A DNA stretch of 64,000 nucleotides, taken from the NCBI RefSeq assembly GCF_000145275.1, contig NC_014393.1, positions 2,542,001-2,606,000 of the forward strand, read 5' to 3'. The first letter of the stretch is position 1. The number at the start of each line of letters is the position of its first letter. The notes under the pieces are model-generated. The model did no database searches. It was not told where the DNA came from and was given only the letters and a program-made list of their open reading frames with translations. Source of the stretch: Clostridium cellulovorans 743B. Lineage in GTDB: Bacteria; Bacillota; Clostridia; Clostridiales; Clostridiaceae. Below are positions 1 to 9,525 of this stretch, piece after piece. The translations under genes were made by a program, and so were the position numbers.

Positions 1-328
1 CTTGACTGATTATATGTTCAATACGGCAAGCATCTTCACTAGCTAATTTTTCTTCTAAGTTTAGTGTTAACATTAAGTATTTAGTTATATAATTATGACG
101 TTCATAAACCTCTAAAGCTTTTTTTCTACCTTTTTCAGTAAATAAAATATTACCGTCTGAACCCATTTCAATCAGTTCTTCTTCTCTTAATATTCCCATG
201 GCTCTACTTATACTTGGTTTTGAATATCCCAGTTCATTAGCTATATCAATTGATCTTACAGAGCCTTTTCTATTTTGTAAAATCAATATTGTTTCTAGAT
301 AATCTTCTCCAGATTGATGAATTTTCAT
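1..328 (-). CDS. DtxR/MntR-family metal-dependent transcriptional regulator (partial, C-terminus outside window)
   Basis: This gene runs off the left edge; 109 codons are visible from the ATG at 328. The ribosome binding site AGGGAGG lies five bases upstream. The visible part begins MKIHQSGEDYLETI, the usual opening of the DtxR/MntR winged helix-turn-helix, followed by a recognition-helix segment (GYSKPSISRAM, about residues 36-46) and the start of the metal-binding and dimerisation region with an ERH motif (about residue 85). The family represses manganese or iron uptake genes when metal is bound. Which metal applies cannot be told from this fragment. Confidence 0.9.
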   Translation of the reverse strand, partial: MKIHQSGEDYLETILILQNRKGSVRSIDIANELGYSKPSISRAMGILREEELIEMGSDGNILFTEKGRKKALEVYERHNYITKYLMLTLNLEEKLASEDACRIEHIISQ

Positions 329-460
329 AATACCTCCCTATACTTACAACATTTTAAAGAAAGTAATGTATTATATTGTAACATAGGAATATATAAAGAA
401 CAAGTTCATTACAAGTATGAAAATTATATAACTTGTATTTAATTAAATAGATTTATAACT

Positions 461-2095
461 TTAACAAGGAACCTTTAACATATGCATTATTCTTAAAGCA
501 ATCTCTAAGTTTAATCTGTTCTCCTCATTTTTTATATCCATCCCTGTGATTTCATTAATTCTATTAATTCTATACAAAATAGTATTATAATGAGTAAATA
601 GAACTTTTGCAATTTTATTTAAGTTTCCGTTGCATTGGAAATATACTTCTAGGGTTTTAACTAGCTCTGTAGATTTCTTTTTATCATGATCAACTAGCTT
701 CTTAATTGTATTATTATAAAAAAGCTCTAATTCATTATTTAAGCCATCATGACAAAGTAAAGTATATACACCTAATTTATCATAAAAAATCATTGATTTT
801 TTATTAAGTCTGTTACCTATTCCAATTGAATTTTTTGCTTCTTCATAACTACAACGTACATTTTCTAGTCCTTCATAACATCTACCTACACCAATTTTAT
901 AATCCAGGGTTTGGAAATTTTCTATCAAAGTATTTTCTAATGATTTACAAAAATCCTCAATTTGATTTTTTATATCTTCTGATTGGTTAAAGGATAAAAT
1001 AAAATACACACTTTGACAGTCATTTGCAACAAGTCCGATTATTCCTTTTTTTCTTATTAAGTTTTCAACATAATAAAAAAGCTTAGGTATAAGTTGTTTT
1101 TTTGTGCTATATAAAGATTGATTTTTTTCTAAAGTTATTGAAAATGCAATAAAACTATTGTCTCTATCAAGATGAAATTCATTGGTAATTTCTAGAGCTT
1201 TTTCTCTTGTTTTTAAATCCTTTGATAAAAGATTATCTAAAAAATTTTTTTTATGACTATTTTCAATTTCTAAAACAGAAACTTTTTTTACCAATTCATT
1301 TTGAATAGGAACTAAAATATTATTGATAATTGAAAAATCCAAGGAGTCTAAAGGAGATTCAAAACTCCATATAAATAAATGGCCATATGAAATATTGTTG
1401 ATTACAATAGCTTTAACATATTTGTTTACATACGCATCATCTATAAACTCAGCACTCTTTTGAAACAACGTGTTTGAATTATCGGTAATATGTGTAGAGT
1501 TATAAGTTCTAGCACTTTTTAATAAAGTATCCTCAAATTTCTTCTCAATAAAATGAAAATTACTAATTTCACTTTTGGGAATTTCGAGGCTTATTAATAT
1601 AGGTTTCTCGATAATTTGTGCTAGCACATCGACTATTTTTTCAATATTTGCACCATTTAACATTAAGTCCATAAGTTTATCATATATTTTTTGAAAATTA
1701 TATGTAAGTTTAGATTGCAAATTAAATATTTCTGAAACTATACTTGAAAAAGATGTCGTAGGCACTATATTTATAAGTGGAATATTTAAGCCATTTGCCA
1801 AATTTACTATTTCGTCAATAGCTATATGATCATATTCGGATTTTTTAATACCTATACCTGCAACCTTTTTCATTGAACAAGCAGTGATAAATTCTTTAGC
1901 TGAACTTAAGGCTAAAGTATTAGAAGTAATAAGTAAGAAAGTCCCTTCAGTTATTTCACTAATGGTTTTGTAATCTGATACCATTTTTACATTATAAACA
2001 ATATTATTTAACCCTCCAGAACCAGCAGCTAATATTGATTTATCCATAGAACAGATGTTTAATACATCTGACATAATTAATCGATTGATTTTCAT
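461..2095 (-). CDS. PucR-family transcriptional regulator
   Basis: A 544-residue regulator. The N-terminal quarter (about residues 8-125) matches the PucR sensory domain typical of regulators of purine or amino-acid catabolism. A degenerate GGDEF-like middle follows, and a C-terminal PucR-type helix-turn-helix lies at about 475-535, where NLNKIAKVLFTHYNTILYRI carries the diagnostic NTxxYRI core. A GAGGAG ribosome binding site precedes the ATG. The gene is divergent from the aminotransferase at 2416, with about 320 bases between starts, so it may control that enzyme. The effector is unknown. Confidence 0.88.
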   Translation of the reverse strand: MKINRLIMSDVLNICSMDKSILAAGSGGLNNIVYNVKMVSDYKTISEITEGTFLLITSNTLALSSAKEFITACSMKKVAGIGIKKSEYDHIAIDEIVNLANGLNIPLINIVPTTSFSSIVSEIFNLQSKLTYNFQKIYDKLMDLMLNGANIEKIVDVLAQIIEKPILISLEIPKSEISNFHFIEKKFEDTLLKSARTYNSTHITDNSNTLFQKSAEFIDDAYVNKYVKAIVINNISYGHLFIWSFESPLDSLDFSIINNILVPIQNELVKKVSVLEIENSHKKNFLDNLLSKDLKTREKALEITNEFHLDRDNSFIAFSITLEKNQSLYSTKKQLIPKLFYYVENLIRKKGIIGLVANDCQSVYFILSFNQSEDIKNQIEDFCKSLENTLIENFQTLDYKIGVGRCYEGLENVRCSYEEAKNSIGIGNRLNKKSMIFYDKLGVYTLLCHDGLNNELELFYNNTIKKLVDHDKKKSTELVKTLEVYFQCNGNLNKIAKVLFTHYNTILYRINRINEITGMDIKNEENRLNLEIALRIMHMLKVPC

Positions 2096-2415
2096 AGTTA
2101 TTTCTTCTCCTCTCGATATATAGTTGTAGCTATTTTACAGAGACTTTAACGAAATGTTATTAATTCATATTTTTTATAGTATAACAGGGATTGTTAATAA
2201 ATTCAATAAATTATTGATAAATAAATAATAAATATACAGAAAAACATAACAAATGTTCAAAGAATGGGTTGTTTCATTATCAATTATGCATAAAGGCTTC
2301 GTTTCCTATGTGTTCGCAATGCTTAAAGAATATATAAAATATAAACAAATTTTATATTTTTCAATATATGTCATTTATCGTTGGCTTTTATATTATAAAC
2401 TAAGAGGTGAATTTC

Positions 2416-3603
2416 ATGGAAATAAAATATTCAAAAATTGCTAATAGCCTAAAAGCTTCTGAAATTAGAGAAATTCTCAAACTTTCAGAAATGCCACAAA
2501 TCATATCTTTTGCCGGAGGAATGCCTGCTTCAGAGACTTTTCCAATAAAGGAATTGGCTAAAATTTCAAAAAAAGTCATTGAAGAAGATGGTAATATAGC
2601 TCTCCAATATACCGCAACTGAAGGTTATACGCCTCTTAGAGAAACTATTGCTAAAGAAAGAATGACTAAATTAGGTGTAAAAACCTCTGCAGAAGAAATA
2701 TTGATTATTAGTGGTTCACAACAAGGACTAGATTTGATAGGAAGATTATTAATTGATGAAAATGATACTGTTATTTGCGAGAATCCTAGCTATCTTGGAG
2801 CACTAAATGCTTTTAGACTTAATAATCCCAATTTGATTGGAATACCCATGGACAAGGATGGGATGATAATAGAAGAACTAGAAAAAGTACTGGCAACTGA
2901 TACAACAGTAAAATTAATCTATACTATACCAGATTTTCAGAATCCTACAGGTGTTACAATGTCTTTAGAAAGGCGAAAACGATTAGCAGAATTAGCTACA
3001 AAATATAAGGTAATTGTGGCTGAAGATAGTCCTTATGGAGAATTAAATTTTAATAAAAGAACTCTTCCATCAATAAAAAGCTTTGACAGAGACGGTTATG
3101 TAATATTTATAGGTACTTTTTCAAAAATATTATGTCCTGGTAATAGGATTGCTTGGATGTGTGCTAAAAAAGAAATCTTGGAAAAACTTACTCAGATGAA
3201 ACAAGCTGTAGATTTACAAAGTAGTACCTTATCTCAAAGAATTATCTATTTTTATATTAACAAGTATGATATAGAAGCTCACATTGAAAATATTAATACT
3301 CTGTATTTAAAAAGAAGAGATGTGATGATTAATGCAATTGAGAGTTTCTTTCCCAAAGATGTAGGAATAACTCGTCCTAGTGGTGGTCTTTTTATATGGG
3401 TAGAGCTTAAACAAGAAATTGATACAGCAGAACTATTAAAGAAAGCTTTGACTCTAAATGTGGCATTTGTTCCAGGTAAAGCGTTTTTTGTAGATGCAGA
3501 TAAGAGAAATTTTCTTAGACTTAATTATTCAAGTATGAATGAACTAAAGATTGAAGAAGGAATAAAAAGAATTAGCAAATTATTAACAAAATATTATAAT
3601 TGA
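2416..3603 (+). CDS. PLP-dependent aminotransferase, class I/II (2-aminoadipate/LysN type)
   Basis: A 395-residue fold-type I aminotransferase of the MocR/LysN branch without a helix-turn-helix domain. Visible motifs are the cofactor loop SGSQQGLDL, the DFQNPTG motif with the substrate-side Asn, EDSPYGEL, and the Schiff-base lysine in GTFSKILCPGNR (Lys at about 237). The start was set at ATG 2416 because GAGG lies about eight bases upstream; GTG 2407 overlaps that site. It is divergent from a PucR regulator, which suggests inducible amino-acid catabolism. The substrate is not settled by sequence. Confidence 0.9.
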   Translation: MEIKYSKIANSLKASEIREILKLSEMPQIISFAGGMPASETFPIKELAKISKKVIEEDGNIALQYTATEGYTPLRETIAKERMTKLGVKTSAEEILIISGSQQGLDLIGRLLIDENDTVICENPSYLGALNAFRLNNPNLIGIPMDKDGMIIEELEKVLATDTTVKLIYTIPDFQNPTGVTMSLERRKRLAELATKYKVIVAEDSPYGELNFNKRTLPSIKSFDRDGYVIFIGTFSKILCPGNRIAWMCAKKEILEKLTQMKQAVDLQSSTLSQRIIYFYINKYDIEAHIENINTLYLKRRDVMINAIESFFPKDVGITRPSGGLFIWVELKQEIDTAELLKKALTLNVAFVPGKAFFVDADKRNFLRLNYSSMNELKIEEGIKRISKLLTKYYN

Positions 3604-3654
3604 TAAATAAAAATCACTTACTCCGACAATAATAAAAAAAAGGAGGTAGTGAAT

Positions 3655-3807
3655 ATGTACGATGCAAAATTTGAAAACAAAGAAAAGGATCCTCTAAAAT
3701 ATTCATGTTTAGCTGAAAAAGGTTATTTTAAAGGTCTAAAATCCGATAGTTGTTTAAATGCCTATAGACCTTCATTTTCTGCAAATTACGAAATAAAAAT
3801 GAATTAG
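3655..3807 (+). CDS. Small protein of unknown function, 50 residues
   Basis: A short reading frame with an excellent ribosome binding site (AAAGGAGG seven bases before ATG 3655) and a stop that runs straight into a perfect hairpin. The product begins MYDAKFENKEKDPLKYSCLA and is hydrophilic, with two cysteines (about 18 and 33) and no membrane segment. It lies 51 bases after the aminotransferase stop and could be co-transcribed with it. I do not recognise the family. The reading frame, the start context and the terminator-like end make it a likely real gene. Confidence 0.7.
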   Translation: MYDAKFENKEKDPLKYSCLAEKGYFKGLKSDSCLNAYRPSFSANYEIKMN

Positions 3808-3829
3808 AAGGATAGCTATGCTATCCTTC
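3807..3829. terminator. Hairpin between convergent genes
   Basis: A perfect 10-bp stem (GAAGGATAGC with its complement) and a three-base loop. It overlaps the stop codons of the small protein on + and of the GNAT gene on -. The minus-strand side is followed by a T-rich stretch (TAATTCATTTTT), so termination of the GNAT transcript is the more convincing reading. Confidence 0.6.
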
Positions 3830-4693
3830 ATAACTGTAAATTCGATATATTTGTATATCTCTAAAGCCCAATCTATAATATAATTTTTGAGCTGCATAGT
3901 TTTCATAATCAACCTTTAAATAAAGTTTTGGATGTCCGTAGTGTTTTGCTAGTTTGATTAGATAGTTTAGCAGGATTGTTCCATAGCCAAGTTTTCTGTA
4001 TTTTTCAACTAAACCAAAATTTACAATAGATAATTTATTACTTTCTTTAATGATTTGACCATATCCAATATATTGACCATTATATAATAAGAAAATAGAG
4101 CCTTCATTTAAGTAATATTCTTGATTCTCATCAAAAATAATATCTTCGACCTTTAAAGCAATTCTATTAGAACTCTTGAATATTTCATTTTGTAGACCAC
4201 AACGTATTTCTTCGTCTTTGTATTTTGTAAAAGTTTTAAATTCTATTTTGTCAGATGTAAAATTTGAAACTTCATAATTTTCTAAAGAAAGTTCCATAAC
4301 TATAATACCTTCGTGCCTTATAAAGTTTAATTTATCAAGAATCCTAGTGTTATATGAAGTTTCTACGCATTCGTAAATTATATTACTTTTATTATTATTT
4401 AAAATACATTTTAAAAGTTCTTGATAACCCTTGTATCCATACTCTTCTTTTACATACATTGACTGGATTTTTATGTTTTTAAAACTATCTTGAGTTATCC
4501 AGATAAATCCTATGTACTCTTTTTCATTTTTCAATAAGTGAACTTTTCTTTTCAATAAAATTTTTCTAAAAATATTACTTTCTTTATAAAATTCTACTAC
4601 ATCTTTATTTAATTCGTTAAATTCTTCCTTTTTTAGACTTAATTCGCTTAATGAAGGTAGATTTTCATTAGATATATATTCACTAGTATACAT
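3821..4693 (-). CDS. GNAT-family N-acetyltransferase with two GNAT domains
   Basis: About 290 residues. The C-terminal half is a clear GNAT fold, with YRKLGYGTILLNYLIKLA (the acetyl-CoA pyrophosphate loop, Q/RxxGxG/A-like) followed by LKVDYENYAAQKLYYRLGF, the usual beta5-helix signature. The N-terminal half is a more diverged GNAT copy (GYKGYQELLKCIL, LDKLNFI). ATG 4693 is preferred over 4699 because the GGGG ribosome binding site sits seven bases from it. The substrate is unknown. The gene stands alone and faces the small-protein gene. Confidence 0.8.
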   Translation of the reverse strand: MYTSEYISNENLPSLSELSLKKEEFNELNKDVVEFYKESNIFRKILLKRKVHLLKNEKEYIGFIWITQDSFKNIKIQSMYVKEEYGYKGYQELLKCILNNNKSNIIYECVETSYNTRILDKLNFIRHEGIIVMELSLENYEVSNFTSDKIEFKTFTKYKDEEIRCGLQNEIFKSSNRIALKVEDIIFDENQEYYLNEGSIFLLYNGQYIGYGQIIKESNKLSIVNFGLVEKYRKLGYGTILLNYLIKLAKHYGHPKLYLKVDYENYAAQKLYYRLGFRDIQIYRIYSYEG

Positions 4694-4699
4694 TTTCAT

Positions 4700-4992
4700 T
4701 CCCCAATATTTTCATATATTCATAATATAAATATAACATAGAAATGCTCCTTTTCCAATAAACCATGTCTAATAATACTTTATGAAGTTAAAGCATTTCT
4801 TATTACTGAATACTCTTTATTTTCTTTAGTGATATATAAGTTAAATTATTGAAACTTCATAAAAACTCTGTAGCTATATTGAGAAATCAATATAACCAAT
4901 GAGGACCCTTTATTGAAATATATAGTAAATACATAGTGAATATATGGTAAATATGAAGTGAATTTTAATTTTTAGAGTTATATGATTTAATG
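4700..4992. other. Intergenic region without a recognisable gene
   Basis: AT-rich spacer upstream of the GNAT gene on the minus strand. No reading frame with a ribosome binding site and no convincing structured element was seen. The right end adjoins the hairpin at 4993-5041. Confidence 0.5.
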
Positions 4993-5041
4993 TTAAAAAT
5001 CTAGAATATTTCTATAAACATTAAAGAAATACCCTAGATTT
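4993..5041 (-). terminator. Terminator of the secreted MBL-fold gene
   Basis: On the minus strand AAATCTAG-(GG)-TATTTC pairs with GAAATA-(TT)-CTAGATTT and is followed by TTAAC. It lies just after the stop of the gene that ends at 5051. Confidence 0.6.
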
Positions 5042-5050
5042 ATAATTAGA

Positions 5051-5893
5051 TTAATATGGAGTAGTAAAATTAATATTGAAACCGTCACATGTAGCTATTA
5101 TAGTTCCATTTAGGTCAGTTCTATATACAGTTATCCCATAATTTTCAAGTTTTGCTAGTGTTTCATCTGCTGGATGATTATATGAATTTCCTTCTCCAAC
5201 AGATATTATTGCATATTTAGGATTTACAGCTTTGAGGAAACTTTTTGAGGTTGAACTAGTACTACCATGATGTCCAATTTTTATTACATCAGCACTTACA
5301 TCTAATTGCTTAGCTAGTATTTCACCTTCAGATAAGGTTTCAGCGTCTCCCATGAAAATAAAAGACTTATTTCCATAAGTTAACTTTGTAACAATAGAAT
5401 AATTATTTGTATCAGAGTATTTACTACTATTTGGTGCTAAAAACTGTAGAGTAGCATTTCCAATAGTTATTTTACTTCCAACAGATGGTACTGTTATCTT
5501 TAACCCTTTATTTGAAAGAGCTGTAACCATATTTGTGTAAACAGCTGAAGAGGCAGTGATTTTAGGTGCATAAAAAGTTCCTACCGAAAAACTATTAATT
5601 ATTTTAGCTATATTTCCAATATGATCAGCATGTGGGTGAGTAACAATTATATAATTAAGTTTAGTTATTCCTTGGGTTTTAAGATAGTTATAGGTACTAT
5701 TATCGTTCTCTCCTGCATCGATTAGTATATTATTGCTACCTGTTTGTATTAAAATACTATCACCTTGTCCAACATCGATATAATGAATTTTTATACCACT
5801 AACTGAACTAGTTGTCGCAGCTGTTACTGGTGGTACACTCAATAACATAACGAATACTAGTAGTAAGTTTAAAAAATTATTAAGTTTTTTCAT
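5051..5893 (-). CDS. Secreted ComEC/Rec2-like metallo-beta-lactamase-fold protein
   Basis: A 280-residue protein with an N-terminal signal peptide (LNLLLVFVMLLSVPPVTAA, about residues 8-26) and one metallo-beta-lactamase domain like the soluble C-terminal domain of competence protein ComEC. The metal ligands are visible as THPHADHIGN (about 85), the aspartate in FMGDAE and the histidines in KIGHHGST. No transmembrane channel part is present, so it is not a DNA-uptake channel by itself. An extracellular hydrolase or nuclease role is inferred. A membrane-anchored paralogue is encoded at 24146-25204. Confidence 0.85.
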   Translation of the reverse strand: MKKLNNFLNLLLVFVMLLSVPPVTAATTSSVSGIKIHYIDVGQGDSILIQTGSNNILIDAGENDNSTYNYLKTQGITKLNYIIVTHPHADHIGNIAKIINSFSVGTFYAPKITASSAVYTNMVTALSNKGLKITVPSVGSKITIGNATLQFLAPNSSKYSDTNNYSIVTKLTYGNKSFIFMGDAETLSEGEILAKQLDVSADVIKIGHHGSTSSTSKSFLKAVNPKYAIISVGEGNSYNHPADETLAKLENYGITVYRTDLNGTIIATCDGFNINFTTPY

Positions 5894-6061
5894 ATGTAAT
5901 CCTCCTTTAATTTATATTTTAATAAGCATATCACATTTATGTTAACTAATAATTAAAAGTTGAAGTATTTAACTTAAAATAGATAACTATACTTGTTAAA
6001 GTATTATAATTTCACGTATAAGAATGCAATATATAATTTAGTGGTTAAAGATAGATAAGTA

Positions 6062-6105
6062 AAAAAAGCATTTATTTATAGTTACCTATAGATAAATGCT
6101 TTTTT
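6062..6105 (-). terminator. Terminator downstream of speD (bidirectional stem)
   Basis: An approximately 20-bp nearly perfect stem (AAAAAAGCATTTATTTATAG with one G-T pair against its partner) and a four-base loop. It is A-rich on one side and T-rich on the other, so it could act in both directions. Confidence 0.75.
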
Positions 6106-6166
6106 CTATATTTATAATACTATTAAGTATCCATATTTGTTTCAATAAAAGAAACATGAGATATCG

Positions 6167-6190
6167 ATATTATTCTTTAAAGAATAATAT
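6167..6190. repeat. 24-bp perfect palindrome immediately after speD
   Basis: The sequence reads ATATTATTCTTT followed by its exact reverse complement, two bases beyond the speD stop on the minus strand. It has no loop and no good T-tract on the minus strand, so it is either a weak extra terminator or an mRNA 3'-end stabiliser. Confidence 0.5.
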
Positions 6191-6192
6191 TT

Positions 6193-6567
6193 TTATATTG
6201 CTTTTACTTCAACTGGTTCTTCGAATATTCCACGTTTAACTTCAGTAGCAGTCATATTTTTTGCCTTAAACAACTCAGTCATATAATTACAAGCATCCCA
6301 TGGATTGATTCTGTCTCCACAGGTAAATACATCTACTGCTGCATAACCAAGCTCAGGCCAGGTATGTATGGTCAAGTGGGATTCGGAGATTATAACTACT
6401 CCACTTACTCCTTGAGGGCTAAATTTATGAAAGGCGACTTCTCTCACTTCAGCTCCAGATTTAAGAGCTGAATCAACCATAATTTTTTCAATTGCGTTTT
6501 TATCATTTAATATATCTTCATCGCATCCATATATTTCTGCTAATATGTGACGTCCTAAAGTATTCAT
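6193..6567 (-). CDS. speD: S-adenosylmethionine decarboxylase proenzyme (prokaryotic short form)
   Basis: A 124-residue protein of the short bacterial/archaeal SAM decarboxylase type (often called SpeH). The self-cleavage site is in IISESHLTIHTWPE: cleavage before Ser63 would produce the pyruvoyl group. The conserved HTWPE and the cysteine in VFTCGDRINPW are also present. The enzyme supplies decarboxylated SAM for spermidine synthesis; no spermidine synthase gene is adjacent. A ribosome binding site (AAGGAGG) and a sigma-A promoter lie upstream. Confidence 0.97.
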   Translation of the reverse strand: MNTLGRHILAEIYGCDEDILNDKNAIEKIMVDSALKSGAEVREVAFHKFSPQGVSGVVIISESHLTIHTWPELGYAAVDVFTCGDRINPWDACNYMTELFKAKNMTATEVKRGIFEEPVEVKAI

Positions 6568-6600
6568 GAATATAACCTCCTTCTGTTGTATAACATATAA

Positions 6601-6628
6601 ATTTTATCAAATGTATGGAAAAAGTCAA
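6601..6628 (-). promoter_or_regulatory. Predicted sigma-A promoter of speD
   Basis: On the minus strand TTGACT (-35), a 16-base spacer and TAAAAT (-10), reading into speD. Confidence 0.6.
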
Positions 6629-6662
6629 TGTTTACTGCACAAAAATATAATTTTATTTAAAA

Positions 6663-7523
6663 TTATTCGGCTTTTTCGGCTAATTTGATTTTATCAACAA
6701 CTTGATTTATTATCCAATCTGGAGTTGAAGCTCCCGCTGTAATTCCTATGATTCTAATATCAGTATTCTTAAGAAAATCTATAGAAAGTTCGGTTTCATT
6801 TTCAATTAAAAGTGTATTGTTACAGTTCTCTTTGCATATTTCAAATAATTTTGTTGTATTTGAACTATGTTTACCACCTATAACTATCATTAAGTCTACT
6901 TTCTTTGAGAGGACCATAGCATTTTTTTGTCTAACTTCTGTAGCACTGCATATAGTGTTTAACGCAACTAACTCTTTTGAAGTTTTTATCAATATGCTTA
7001 ATACTTTTTGCCAATTTTCTTGTTTTTCAGTAGTTTGAGAAACAACACAAAGTTTCTTTGGGATTTCAGCTGTTTCTAAGTCTGATCCATCTTTTGTAAT
7101 TATTGCTTCATTTGAACACCAACCATTTATACCTACAACTTCAGGATGATTTTTGTCACCTACTATTAGGATTGAATATCCTTGATTGTGGTAATCATGA
7201 ACTTTTTTGTGTATGTTAGTAACGTATGGACATGTAGCATCAACTATATTTAGATTTTTTGAATTAAGTAAATCCATGACTGCTTTAGAAACTCCATGTG
7301 ATCTAATAATAATGGTATCTGATTCATTTAAAGAATCTATTTTTGAAAGTTCTATAGAAAAAACATTAGATTCTTCTAATTTAGATACTACATCATTATT
7401 ATGAATTATTGGACCCAAAGTATACATTTTTTCTTGGATATTTTTGTTAGAAGCTGTATCAACTGCTCTTTTAACACCAAAACAAAAGCCAGAATTTTTC
7501 GCAATTATAATTTCTCTTTTCAT
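6663..7523 (-). CDS. ispH: 4-hydroxy-3-methylbut-2-enyl diphosphate reductase
   Basis: A 286-residue IspH (LytB), the last enzyme of the MEP isoprenoid pathway. The three cysteines that hold its Fe-S cluster are visible in GFCFGVKRAV (Cys14), DATCPY (Cys98) and NTICSATEVRQ (Cys192), together with the GNAG-like IRSHG and the ending TAGASTPDWII. In many clostridia this gene is fused to ribosomal protein S1; here it stops without the S1 part. It is the last gene of a run with cmk (eight bases upstream) and the BaiN-like oxidoreductase. Confidence 0.97.
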   Translation of the reverse strand: MKREIIIAKNSGFCFGVKRAVDTASNKNIQEKMYTLGPIIHNNDVVSKLEESNVFSIELSKIDSLNESDTIIIRSHGVSKAVMDLLNSKNLNIVDATCPYVTNIHKKVHDYHNQGYSILIVGDKNHPEVVGINGWCSNEAIITKDGSDLETAEIPKKLCVVSQTTEKQENWQKVLSILIKTSKELVALNTICSATEVRQKNAMVLSKKVDLMIVIGGKHSSNTTKLFEICKENCNNTLLIENETELSIDFLKNTDIRIIGITAGASTPDWIINQVVDKIKLAEKAE

Positions 7524-7531
7524 AAAATCAC

Positions 7532-8179
7532 CTAATTAAGTAACCCGGAGATTTTTTTTACTACTTCATCAATCGTCATAGAAGAAGTATCAATTTCCAT
7601 AGCATCATCAGCTTTAGTCAATGGATTTATCTCTCTGTGGGTATCAATATAATCTCTTTTTTCTATCTCTTCTAAGATATTATTAAAATCAACTTCTATG
7701 CCTTTTTCAATAAGTTCTTTACATCTCCTTTTAGCTCTTTCTTCGGCTTTAGCTGTGAGAAAAAATTTATATTTAGCGTCTTTTAGAACCACTGTTCCTA
7801 TATCTCTTCCATCCATTATTACTTCATATTTTTGAGACATCTTTTGTTGAAAAGAAACTAATTTTTCTCTCACTTCTTTTACTGCAGCATAATTTGAAAC
7901 GTTATTACTTATTTCAGGGTATGTAAGTTCATCAGTAATATCAGTTCCATTTACAATAAGTCTATCACCTTCAAAGTGCATTTCTAAATTATCAATAAGA
8001 TCTATTAACTTTGAAACTTCATCATAGCTAATACCAGCTTTAATAGCATAATATGTCACAGCCCTATACATAGCGCCAGTATTAATATACATCAAGTTAT
8101 TTTCTTTTGCTATAATCTTTGCTATAGTGCTTTTTCCAGATCCTGCTGGACCATCTATTGCTATACTTCTATTTATCAT
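7532..8179 (-). CDS. cmk: Cytidylate kinase
   Basis: A 215-residue (d)CMP kinase. The P-loop is GPAGSGKST at residues 10-18, then NTGAMYRAVTY, the substrate-binding DGRDIGTVVL (about 122) and the LID region with KRR. It phosphorylates CMP and dCMP. It lies ten bases downstream of the BaiN-like gene and immediately upstream of ispH, a gene order common in clostridia, so one transcript is likely. Confidence 0.97.
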   Translation of the reverse strand: MINRSIAIDGPAGSGKSTIAKIIAKENNLMYINTGAMYRAVTYYAIKAGISYDEVSKLIDLIDNLEMHFEGDRLIVNGTDITDELTYPEISNNVSNYAAVKEVREKLVSFQQKMSQKYEVIMDGRDIGTVVLKDAKYKFFLTAKAEERAKRRCKELIEKGIEVDFNNILEEIEKRDYIDTHREINPLTKADDAMEIDTSSMTIDEVVKKISGLLN

Positions 8180-8189
8180 TTAATCACCT

Positions 8190-9410
8190 TTATTTTCCTA
8201 TATTTTTACCAGCTAAAAAGCCTGTTGATAAAGCTATTTGTAGGTTGAATCCTCCTGTATTTGCATCAACATCGATGATTTCACCGCAAAAGTATAAATT
8301 TTCAACGATTTTTGATTTCATAGTAGAAGGGTCGATATCTTTGGTATTTATTCCTCCTGCTGTTATTATCGCTTCAGCAATTGGTCTTGTTCCACTAATT
8401 TCTAAAGTGAAATTTTGAAGAAGATGTACTAAATTAAGTCTTTCTTCTTTTGTAATAGAATTTACTTTTTTATCTGGTGGTATATTACATAGTCTAATTA
8501 TTATATCTATCAGTTTTTTAGGCAGTAATTCATCTAAAGAGTTTTTAAAATCTTTATTTTGGTATGTCAAAAAATCTTTTTGTATCCTTTTATCTAGCTC
8601 ATCTTTTGAAAGTGCTGGTTTTAAATTAATAACTGCTTTTAGATTTTTTCTGCCATGTATAAGGCGGCTTGCAGTTAAAACAATAGGACCAGATATTCCA
8701 AAGTGAGTAAATAACATTTCTCCAAAGGATTTATAAATTGCTTTTTTCCCATCTAATATTTTAAGTTCTACATTCTTGAGAGATAAACCTTGTAATTCAC
8801 GGACAATATCTTCCTTTGTAGTTATTGGTACTAATGCAGGAAATATTTCTGTTATAGAATGGCCTAACTTTTGGGAAAAAATATGTCCTTCACCATTTGA
8901 CCCTGTTTGAGGATATGACATTCCACCTGTAGCGAAAATATAATAATCAGCTTTTAGCTTAGAATTATCTTCTAAAATGACATTGTCTATTGTACCTTTA
9001 GCTATTCCTATGTCTTTAACTTTTCTATTTAACATAACTAATACACCAGAGTCATTTAGATTTTTTTCTAAGACTGCTATAATATCAGAAGATTTATCTG
9101 ATACGGGAAAAACCCTCTCCCCTCTTTCTATTTTCAATGGTACTCCTTTATTTTCAAAGTAATCCATAACATCTTTATTGGACAGACTATAAAGTGCTGA
9201 ATATAAAAAATATGGATTACCAGGTATATTAGGAAAAAAGTCTTCTATATCTTTAGCATTAGTTATATTACATCTACCTTTTCCAGTAATAAATAATTTT
9301 TTCCCAAGCTTTTCATTTTTCTCTATTAGTGTAACCTTATGTTGTTTTGCAGCTTCAATTGCTGCCATCATTCCTGATGGTCCTCCACCGATTACAATTA
9401 CGTTTGCCAA
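8190..9410 (-). CDS. NAD(P)/FAD-dependent oxidoreductase, BaiN/HI0933 family
   Basis: A 406-residue flavoprotein. The N-terminal dinucleotide fold has VIGGGPSGMMAAI (residues 6-18), the family-typical GKKLFITGKGRCNITN (about 36-51), and a C-terminal FAD segment FCGEIIDVDANTGGFN. Members are widespread in Firmicutes; the physiological substrate is usually unknown (some paralogues reduce bile acids). It is the first gene of the run with cmk and ispH, read leftwards. Confidence 0.9.
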   Translation of the reverse strand: MANVIVIGGGPSGMMAAIEAAKQHKVTLIEKNEKLGKKLFITGKGRCNITNAKDIEDFFPNIPGNPYFLYSALYSLSNKDVMDYFENKGVPLKIERGERVFPVSDKSSDIIAVLEKNLNDSGVLVMLNRKVKDIGIAKGTIDNVILEDNSKLKADYYIFATGGMSYPQTGSNGEGHIFSQKLGHSITEIFPALVPITTKEDIVRELQGLSLKNVELKILDGKKAIYKSFGEMLFTHFGISGPIVLTASRLIHGRKNLKAVINLKPALSKDELDKRIQKDFLTYQNKDFKNSLDELLPKKLIDIIIRLCNIPPDKKVNSITKEERLNLVHLLQNFTLEISGTRPIAEAIITAGGINTKDIDPSTMKSKIVENLYFCGEIIDVDANTGGFNLQIALSTGFLAGKNIGK

Positions 9411-9525
9411 TTTCTCACCTTCCTTAAGTTAACTAGTTCTTATATATAAACTTATCTTTTGTGTAAAATTTAAAAGGTAATTAGATTAACTATGTATCTT
9501 AGCGTTTATGAACCTTTACGACATT

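Noticed and set aside
2253..2444. 63-codon open frame on + overlapping the aminotransferase start
   Set aside because: No ribosome binding site and atypical composition; it overlaps the well-supported start at 2416.
6748..7404. Open frames on + opposite ispH
   Set aside because: Antisense shadows of ispH without start signals.
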